Assembly: GCF_049243985.1 (NCBI RefSeq)
Contig: NC_135376.1
Location: 40,405,001 to 40,469,000 of the forward strand
Length of the DNA stretch: 64,000 bases
Origin: Paroedura picta
Taxonomy: Eukaryota > Chordata > Lepidosauria > Squamata > Gekkonidae
Direction of reading: 5' to 3'
The translations under genes and the position numbers were made by a program. Position 1 is the stretch's first letter; each line of letters begins with the position of its first letter. The notes below the pieces were generated by a model. It worked only from the letters and a program-made list of their open reading frames with translations. It did not search any database and was not told the DNA's origin. Shown here piece by piece: positions 27,560 through 37,400 of this stretch.

Positions 27560-28480
27560 CCCGTAACGCGCCACAGGACTGCTATTAGCCCCGCCCCTCG
27601 CGCGGTAAGAACTCCCCCGAGCGGCCCTGTCGGTCAGAGGATGTTTTCATCCCGCCCCCCAAGACGATTGGCCAGCGAAAGGCTCACGTCCGCCGATCCA
27701 GCCACGCCCCCAGGAAGTGATTGTCAGGCGTCAAAACGGCCGAGCGCCGCCTCGTGAGTGACGAGCGGAGAGCGAGTGAGGCGACTTAGTTCCGCCTGGC
27801 GGGATGATTGGCAGCTAAGGCGGCCTCTGCGGGAAGAGGAGGGGGAAGCGGCTAGAACCGGCCGCAGCGGCCGTCCAGCTCCAGGCCGGATGGATCTCTT
27901 CGGGGACCTTCCGGAGCCGGCGCCTCCGGCGGCGGCAGCAGCAACAACAGCAGCAGCAGCAGGTAAGTGGGCGCTGGGCTCCCGCCGCCGGCTGGAGATG
28001 GGCGTGCTGGGCCGTGAGGGCTTGGAAGAGCCGCGTCCGCGCTCAGGCTGCTCCCCCCCCCCCGAAGTTCCTGGCCGGGAGAGAGCTGGCGCGTGCGCGC
28101 AGGGGCATTTGTGAAGGGCAGCAAAGGCTCCAGACGGCGGCGGCGTTCAGAGGGCGCGGATTAGCCCCGCTCTGCCCGCCGCCGTGCCAACACGCATGCG
28201 CTGGCGACCCTCTCCCGATGCACGGGTCTGTGTTGACGTGAGAGTGCCCGCGCAGCGCCCACTGCGTCCCTGCCTTCCTGGGCGCGCGGGCAGACGTGCG
28301 GTGCTGCCGCTTGAGCGCCTGAGCAGAGCAGCTGTAAACAAAAGCCGCGCAATTGCTTTGACGAGGACGAGCACACATGACGCACGAATAGCGTTCAAAC
28401 TTTCGAGTACTGCAGAACGCTTTGTCAGGCTGCGAAGCTGTTGGGTGAACACGACCCAGAGTCCCGCAGACTGCGATCTT
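27560..28480. promoter_or_regulatory. CpG island and promoter of ILKAP
   Basis: GC-rich, CpG-dense stretch that covers ILKAP coding exon 1 and contrasts sharply with the AT-rich surroundings. It holds a GC box (ccccgcccc, 27589-27597), an inverted CCAAT box (attgg, 27667-27671) and an ETS-like site (caggaagtg, 27711-27719) upstream of the ATG at 27890. No TATA box is obvious. This fits a broad housekeeping promoter. Transcription start sites were not determined. Confidence 0.75.
27890..27962 (+). CDS. ILKAP: ILKAP exon 1
   Basis: ATG at 27890 in the CpG island. Encodes MDLFGDLPEPAPP then an Ala/Thr run (AAAAATTAAAA) from a GCA/ACA triplet repeat that runs right up to the GCAG|gtaagt donor. 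Human has a short non-repetitive segment here. Confidence 0.92.
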
Positions 28481-31400
28481 AAGGCTTTGCATTTATTATG
28501 TGTGAAATCCTGAGAGTAACAGTGATTGCTGTCAGCATTGGGCGGGCTACACAGTTTATTGAGGGGTCATGGGAGTATTCCTCCCCCCGCCCCCCACTTA
28601 TATCTGACCGTCCCATATTGTCAGTGTGGCCTTTAACTTTATGTTTTGGTGTGTTTTAGAGAAAGAAGGAGAGAGAGAGGCTGTGCTTTTTGATGATCTT
28701 CCGGCAGTCAGCAGTACTGACTTGGGTATGAGTGTTGTCAATATTTTTCATTTATGCATTTTAAAATTATCTTTATTTCTGACTATTTGCAATGTAAGGG
28801 TTCCATATGTTAAAATGTGGGAGTACAGGCCTAATGTTTTTTATTTTGATTCTTCCGCTGCATTCATAAGCATCCCTTTTATGGATTTATTGATGATTGC
28901 ACATTTATATACTGTCTTCCCTTGTATCTCACTGTGGTTTTTACAGAGAACATTTTGCAGAGCGTTCAATGTTTTTTAGCTGTTTCCTACATAAAAATCA
29001 TTGCTTGCACAAAAATTGGTTGCTACAATTTAGAAGGAAGGGGATTGACTCTGCCTTAATTTTATTTTTTTATTTGTATACTGCCCTCCTAGGAAGTCCT
29101 GTGCTAGGAGTTAAAAGGGATGTTTTTACCAACTCTTGTCTTATGCTATGTTTTGGTCAGCTAGGGTATTTAAATAAGCACCATTCATATAGCTGCTCAC
29201 AGTGCCTTTGAAGTCAGAACCAGTACATTGTATTGAATTAGAAACTGGTCAGGATTTCTGTGTATTACCTGTCACAAGCTCTGAAAACGGAATTAGCAAG
29301 GTGTGCCTCAAATTCTGGAAAGGTGTTCTCCTCTGTTTCAGGAGCAGGAGGCTCTTTGCTTTTCGATGATCTCCCACCTGCCAGCAGTGACAACTTAGGT
29401 GAGCATTTGCATCAATTTTCATGTTTGTCTTTTGCCATAGGCTGCACTGGCACGGACTACTGCATTACGGCCACATTGAAAGAGATTTATGGGTGCTCAG
29501 ATCACATTTGAATTAGATAAGCCAGGAGCTGACCCGAGTGGTTCACATGCAAATATGTTCAGTGCTTGAATAGTACGGAAGGTGAAATATGTCTTCCATC
29601 AATCTACTTGGCTCTTCTGCTTTTGTTGGATGGTGGTTCACCATCTGGGTGGCACTATTTTTTGTTTGTTTTTAAACAAGGTGGCTGCAGCTGCTGCTTT
29701 ATATCACCCAAACTGATTAGGTATTATGTAGCCTGCAGGATGTGTGATGGCATCATGGTCTCTATGTCATCACATTGCCCATCAGAATTGGTTGCACAAA
29801 CCAGTTCAGATAGAGAGTGCAATGCTCATAATAAGTAAAGTAACTGCTCATAATGAGTAAATGTTTATGACCCTGTTTCTTTCATCCCCCTCTAGGGAAC
29901 AAAAAAATCAATGGCTTATACAGGTCTCAGTGGAAATCACCCTTTATTTATTTGTTTACTAATTTATTTTTCGCATTTATATACTGCCCTCCCTGAAAGC
30001 TCAGGGCGGTTTACATAGAACTTAGAACTATACAAGAAACAATCCATATGTATAAATAACTATAACATTAATATTACTTAGTGGTAGTTAAATGTCCCTA
30101 TAAGTACAGTTGGCGATCAGTTGGACTTAGACTTTATCTGGGTTGCGTTCACACTCTGGGGTTTCTGAGAATTTTCAGTCCTTTTGGGGCTACGTTCCCT
30201 CTCTGACAGCTCATTTGCTAAATGTTAGGCATAATTCTTGAATGTAAGAAGTTGTGGACAGGCACTAGGCTTCTGGCGGAGGGAGGATACCTTATCCTGC
30301 CTGGAGAAGTCCAGCCTCCTTGCTCAGGCTTTGGCCACAGCCTCTTGAATCCAACTCGGGCAGCTTTTCCTGAAGAAGAGCAAACAGTCAGCCCAGAGTG
30401 CAGGTATTGTTCTGTTCATGAAGTATAGGAGATCAGTTTGTACTTCTTTGAGATTGCCAGCCCCCCCCCCCCCCCCCCCCGGAGGTTGGCATCTCTACCA
30501 ATGTTTGAAAGTCTTATGTAGGTGGGAGTGGGGTGGGTCTAATAGATATGTCAATTCTGGTGACACAGAAGAGGCTGGAAACCCCAATACTTGGGATGAG
30601 AAAGCACCAGTGTTAAAATAAAATATAATGCTTGTTAAATAAGTTAGTTTCATTTTTGTGTATGCAATATGCTAAATAGCAAACCTTTCCTGACAAAATG
30701 AGGAAGTATTCATCTCATCTCACCTGTCATAAAGCTACCATGCAAAGCAGAAATTCTCTTCAGGGAAAATGAACTGTTTGATTTGGACGTATTCTGGGAA
30801 GATCCCCGGGCAACACCAGGAGATTTGCAATCCTAGGCCCTGAAAGTATATTTTTTCAGAGCCAGAAATGGCTGCCAGGGCCAAGGGAAACCTGGGAACA
30901 AAGGAATCCTTATGCAGGCTGTGCACAGTCCTTGCACTGGATCCAGGTGCAGTAGGTCTTGGTTAAGGATGCCAGCCTCCAAGTGGGACCTGGGATCCCC
31001 TGGAGTTACTGCTCATCTCCAGGTGACAGAGATCGGTTCCCCTAGAGAAAATGGTTGCTTTGGAGGATGGACTCTGTGGCATTGTGCCCAACACAGGGTC
31101 AGGGGTGCCAGTCTCCATGTGGGACTCTCTACCTTCTTCCTTGCTATTGGGGCATGCAACAGGAGATGGAGCAGGGGGAGGGGCTATGGGCTATTAAGAG
31201 CCAGCCTCCTCTCTCCCCACCCCCAGTCACCTTCCCCACACAAACCCTAGACCCTTCCCAAAGATCACAGTTTTAGGCAGAAAAACAGAACCTCCCAATA
31301 GCACTGCAGAAAAGGAACATTCTCCAAGGAGCATAAATATTAATAAGCAGGCTTGACAAGGACTGTGGCTGTGGGAGAGACAGTAGGCAGCTTAAATATG

Positions 31401-34400
31401 CAGGCTCCACCTCCTCCCAGCCAGGAAAACCATCAGGGGACATACCACTCATGCTTGAGGGGAAGGGGGTACGAGGGAAATGGCCAGTTCCCAAACCTAC
31501 CTAAGGCAGCAGGAGAAATGCCGGCAGCCCCTTCCAACCAACCCCTCCCCCCCCCCCCCCGTGGACCCCTGCCTGTTAAGCACTGACCTAGAGAAAAATG
31601 GCTAAATAAATTAAGTTTTGACAGAGATTAGTTTCTTGCTCCTGTTTCTGGCATGCATTTTTGCTTGGATGATTTCTGTGAGACTTTAAACAAGTATGGG
31701 CTTTGCTGTAGAATAAATGCAAATGTTACAACAGAAACTCTGACTGTAGTTGCCTTTCTTAGACCCATTATGCACGGGGTTTTTAGCGCACATTCGGGGT
31801 GGAATGGCGGCGACTAAAATCACGGATAACGCACGGAGCCGGCTGCAACCGGCTGCAGCTTCGGTGCATGCCGCCGAAAAAGCCGCGTCAGTGAAACGCG
31901 GAAGAAAGCGCAGCTTCCGGGTGAGCGGGGCGCAACCAGAAGCGGCGCCCGGATCGGCGCGTGCATAATCGGTTACTCTGGGTTTTGCCGCCGTTGCGCC
32001 CCGCCCCGTGTATAACCGGTATGCGTCGCGTCTTCCCCCTCCGCGTTATCCATGTGACCCGAAATCGCCGTTTCGGCGGCTGTGCATAATGGGCCTTAAA
32101 GAAACATGGCCTTTGGAAAGGGCATGTCATCCCCATTCTTCCTGAAGACGCTTTTCTAAAGCTGTAGGAGTGAAGTCTTAAATTTCAGAAAGTATCATTT
32201 CTTTAAGTAGAAACCTGGCCTGAGGCAGTGGCAGGGAGAACGAGTCTTCACTTAATAGCAGCTTCATGAGCAGTCAGGCTAAAAGAGAAAGAGGCAGTGG
32301 GCTTGAAGCAGGAAAAATCTTTGTACATTTGAGAGCGCTAAGACCTGTAATAACAGCCGCTGTTTTGTTCTCCAGGTTCTCATCCCACAGAGCGTGTTTC
32401 TTCTCCAGAGAGCCATGGGAGGGGAATGAAGAGGAGGTCCACAGAGGGAGAGAAGAATGGGAGTGAAGAACTTGTGGAAAAGAAAGTTTGTAAAGGTTTT
32501 CAGACAATCTGAAGCCAACTATTTCTATTTTAGTGTTGCTTTAAATTGAGGGCAAAGATGAAATGGGTTCCTCAGGACATCCTGCTTTTGTGGAAAAGGA
32601 GCTGTTGCTGGGCAAGAGTCATTCTTCTGTTCCTCCCATCTCTAATATCCGGGCTCCCTCCCTGCCTCCCACCTGAAGAGATGGGACATCTCTTTTATTA
32701 ATCAATTGCAGAGTTGCCTCGGTAGGCATACTTAGGGGCATATTTGCATTGGTCCATTCTTCCAGGGAGCTCAGGGGTCATTCCATTTTTCTCTGCAGAT
32801 CTACCATGTTAGGTTAGAAGTGTAAAAAATACTGATCGGGGCCTGAAGGTGGCTTAGAATAACAAAATAATACCTGCAGCTGCAAATTCTGAAGGCAAAA
32901 GTAAGTTATTTGAATGCAGGCCTTTCTGGCCTGTGATTTGAATGCAGGCCTTTCTGGCCCAAGCTGAGTATTGTCCTCCTGGTTTGTGCCATGTGTTTTT
33001 GGCATCAGCTGCCATCTGTCTCCAGGGTTGCCAGCTCTGGGTTAGGAAATTTCTAGAGATTTTGGTGAGTGGAGGCTGTGGAGGAGAGAGGAGGAGGCAC
33101 AGTGGGATATAATGTCCACTCTGCAAAGCAGCCATTTTTTCCAGAGAAGCTGATCTTTGATGCCGGGAGCTGTAATACTGGGGGGTCTCCAGGCACTGCC
33201 TGGAGGCTGGCAACTCTGTTTGTCATTGTGCCACATGATTCCAGTCCATTTATTTGCCTGTTTTAGGAGAGCTGTGTTCTCATAAGTGTCTTCTTAATTT
33301 ATCTGAAACAGCTACAAAGCTGCATCTAGATTTCCCTTCTGAATTGTAATGTGGCTACAGTAGAATGGTCTCAGCTTCATTGTTATTCAACAGTGCAGAG
33401 GAAATATGTCTAGCAGGTTTTATTACCTTGAGTTCTGTCTTCCTCAATTTAATTTTTGGAAGTGTGACTACCTCAGAGCTAGCCATTTCTCTCAAAATCT
33501 ATTATCCCTCTGTTCAGCTTGAGTGGTATACGTGTGGTTTATTCATATCAAAAAAACACTCATAATATTAGTATCACAGGGTAAAGCTCTACTCACAAGC
33601 GTCCCTCGTGATTGGTTAGTGTGTTTTTGTGTTTATATGAATACTGCTTCCTATGTAAAATGATAAATGTTTTTTGCATGAAACGGTCCTGAAGATTTAA
33701 TCATGCATATACCTTTGCTCTTTCTCTTCAGGCTCTTCAGGGATACTTGGTCTGAAGGGTTATGTGGCAGAAAGGAAGGGTGAGCGAGAAGAGATGCAGG
33801 ATGCTCACATCATTCTGAATGATATAACAGAGGAGTGCAGCCCTTTGCCTGCTCAGATGTAAGTCTAAAATTTGGCTATACTCTTAACACACGTGCGTGT
33901 GTGTGTGTGCGCACGCGCGGACCATTGCACTGTGGCTCTGCTAGGAAGTTCACTGCTACCTCATGCAGCCAAGAATTTACAAATTGCTATTGATTCGATT
34001 AGCCTTTTTCAACTTTTTGACTGTGAAGGAACCTCTGAAATGTTTTTCAGACTTTGAGAACCCCCAGAAGTGCTGTCTGTTGGCCATTCCTCCCTGCCAT
34101 GCCCCCAGAAGTGATGTCACCCAGACACTCCCACTGGATGTAACCAAGCCACTTCATAGGAAGTGATGTCGCCAGACCTCCCCCTCTCCTCCTGCATTAT
34201 CAGAATTGGTGTGTCAAACCCTGCCCCATGTCCACCTACATTTGACTGTCGTGTATAATATTTCCCAACACAGAGCTGGCAGCCTCAACTTAGTGTGAAC
34301 CCCTGGTCAGTGTCTTTGCCCAACCACACCGTGGCAGGTGGCTGCTCAGACTTCCAGGAAACTCCTGTTCAACCCCTGGGGAGCTCTAACAACCCCAGGT

Positions 34401-37400
34401 TTCCCCAGTACCTCTGCTGGGAATCCCTGGATTAGGTGTTTGATTATTGGTCAATGATTCAGCCTTGCAGTTTTGTAGCTACACATGCTCACATACTCCA
34501 GTACACAGTTTCTACCAGTTCCTGCTGCTTCAAGAAGGAGAGCAGAAAATTGGATGCAAACTATTGGAATATATGCATCAGAAATTAATGGGTTTCATTT
34601 AGAATCCTTATTAATAAAGATGTGAGTTCAGATCCAAAGTATGAACAGAAATCTGCAAGAGAAAAAGAATTTGGGAATGTGTAGGCTAAAAAGAGTAGCT
34701 TTTAATGGCAACTTTATTGGCTGGGATTTCTGGTGTTGATACTATTTTTCACATTGACAAATTTCTATGTATAGATGATTTTTCCATGTGAAAGAAGAAA
34801 CCTGCAAATAGAATTGTTTTGCATCACATTCACGGTTTTCTTGCAAATTCCTTTATGTGTTGGAATTTAGTTATGTTTGCCTGGGAGATATTGGCCCTTC
34901 TGAAGGCCTGGTAAAATGGTATAAAATGTTCAGTGCTTGGTCAATAGCTAATCTCCAAGGAGTAATTCTGGAACTGAAAAAATGTAGGTTCATAATGTGT
35001 CATGTTGAGGCTGTGTATCTACCACTGCCTCTCTTGTTCACAGGCATAGAGAATGGAAGAGCCCTGTTTACAAAATCAGTGGAAAGCTTAATTAAGGTTT
35101 TGCTTTCCATTTCATTGAAAAGAATGGTATAAGTAAACTTGCTTTGTCTTCAGTTTTGTGTTGAATTCCAGACTAAAGATAAATGGATCTCCATATATCT
35201 TCTCTTGCAGTACTCGTGTGTCGTACTTTGCTGTCTTTGATGGGCATGGAGGGGTTAGAGCTTCAAAGTATGCAGCACAAAATCTGCACCAAAATTTGAT
35301 CAGAAAGTTCCCTAAAGGTAAGAGGATAAGAAGCAGAGAGTGTCTGCATCATTCCCTTGAAGTCTGTTACTGTGAACTTACTTCTCACCTAAAGCATATT
35401 ATTCAGAATTCTCTGAACTTGTACATGAAGGATATCCACTAGCTTCTTCAGGTATACAACCTGGTGTATATTAAATATGGGAAATGAGTAGTGAGGGACG
35501 TTTTTGGCTTTATTTGGAATCTCTTCATAAGTTACAAGCTTCCTTCAAGATGTCGAAGAGCTTGTCTTTCCCCAGAATTCTCTTGTGGTGCATAATGTTG
35601 GTGTAAGCACATGCTACCCTTGTGGGAAACATGTTAATTCTTATAGTAATGGGTTTAAACTACAACGATATAGGCTAGATATCAAGAAAAGATTTTCACA
35701 GTCAGAGTAGTTCAGCAGTGGAATAGGCTGCCTAAGGAGGTGGTGAGCTCCCCCTCACTGGCAGTCTTCAAGCAAAGGTTGGATACACACTTTTCTTGGA
35801 TGCTTTAGGATGCTTAGGGCTGATCCTGCGTTGAGCAGGGGGTTGGACTAGATGGCCTGTGTGGCCCCTTCCAACTCTATGATTCTATAGTACTGCATAG
35901 GATCAGCAGCTTCATCAGCGGCCATCTCTGTTGTAGATACAGTTTTGTTTTACATTCTAAGCCAAGGAAACATATCAGAGGGGAAGGGGATCCAGTTATT
36001 GTTAGCTTGGGAAAATTAGATTCAAGTGTAGGTCTGAAGTAGCAGAACAAATTTAGAGTCCAGTGGCACCTTTAAGCTTTATTCAAGACTTCGTTAGTCT
36101 TAAAGGTGTCACTGGACTCTAAATTTATTACTTACTGAGACAACAAACTGGATTTCAGTGCTGTCTCCAATAGTAAACAAGACTCAGCAAAACTATTTTT
36201 GACTATGGAATTAATTTGTGCTGAGAACAAAAGGAATTTTCCTGAACTGGAATGTAAATATGCTCAGTGCACAACAAACATGCCTTGTTGTCCAGCAAGT
36301 AGGAAAAATGGGTGATGTATTTCTTTGGATTATCTAGCAGGAGAGATACCCAGTGTGGAGAAAACAATAAGAAGATGCCTCCTGGATACCTTCAAGCACA
36401 CAGATGAGGAGTTTCTCAGGCAGGCTTCCAGCCAGTAAGTATAAATATAGAAAGCATATGTTTGCATGCAGTAAATATACAGATCTGTCTGCATCTTCAG
36501 AAAAAGAAAAAGTATGGAAATGGGTCGTTTTGGGGAGGAGGAGATTGCCTATTTGAATGTTCTCCTGTGTTCTCCTCCTTAATAATGTGCCACCTGAAGA
36601 AGAGTTCAGGCACAGCAGTCACTATGCTAGCTTTCCTTTGGCCATGAACTGCCAGTTGCATGGAGGCCAGAACTGGTGCTCAGACATGCAGTCTGTCACA
36701 TGTTAAGGAGGATGGTGCCCCACATTTCTGAAAAGGGAGGCAATCTCTTAATGTATTGTACTTTTTGACTCCCATTAACTGTACAATGGAATTTCGAATA
36801 TATTTTGGATATTGTCTCTAATACGACGTCACCATTTTGCCATGAAACGTCTGATGCCTGCAGGAAACCTGCCTGGAAGGATGGCTCCACAGCAACCTGT
36901 GTTCTGGCGATTGATAACACTCTGTATATTGCCAACCTGGGAGACAGCCGGGTAAGCCATACCAAGGAGCTGCATCCAACTTGCGTATGATTCTTTTTCA
37001 TGTAATAAGACCATAGGGCTTTGCATCAGAAGCTACTGGGATACAGGCGAGCTGCAGGCAATTATATATATATCTTTGAGTAGCTTGATCTCTCTCTCTG
37101 GCGCTCTTGCTCTCTCTTTCTCTCTGGATTTTCTTAGTGAACTCTAGATGGTGCTGTAGAGCCAGTTAAATTTAAGTTTCTTCTGGATCCAGGCTAATGT
37201 TGAGGAAATCCCTGGTGGCTGTGGCCCCCTGTGTATGATGATGCAAGCGGGTGAAGCAGGATCCTGCTTATAACTTGTTAAGGGCTCGGTCCAAAGGCAG
37301 TTGCTTCCTGCATACTTTAAATCAAGAGACTCAGCTGAGCTTGCAATACTTGCTCACAAGGGTTCTCCTGTCAGCGCAGGCGATTCTGTGTCGTTATAAC

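Larger units (their letters stand above)
25256..27560. other. Intergenic spacer KIF1A-ILKAP
   Basis: No conserved coding block was recognised. It contains an old CR1 fragment (26105-26350) and a TIR-bearing repeat just before the CpG island (27300-27512). The remainder is AT-rich unique-looking sequence. Confidence 0.5.

Noticed and set aside
28043-28492. Open frames antisense to ILKAP exon 1 and its CpG island, which might suggest a divergent gene
   Set aside because: CpG-rich sequence has few stops by chance; the peptides are Arg/Ala-rich with no known motif. A divergent non-coding transcript cannot be excluded.
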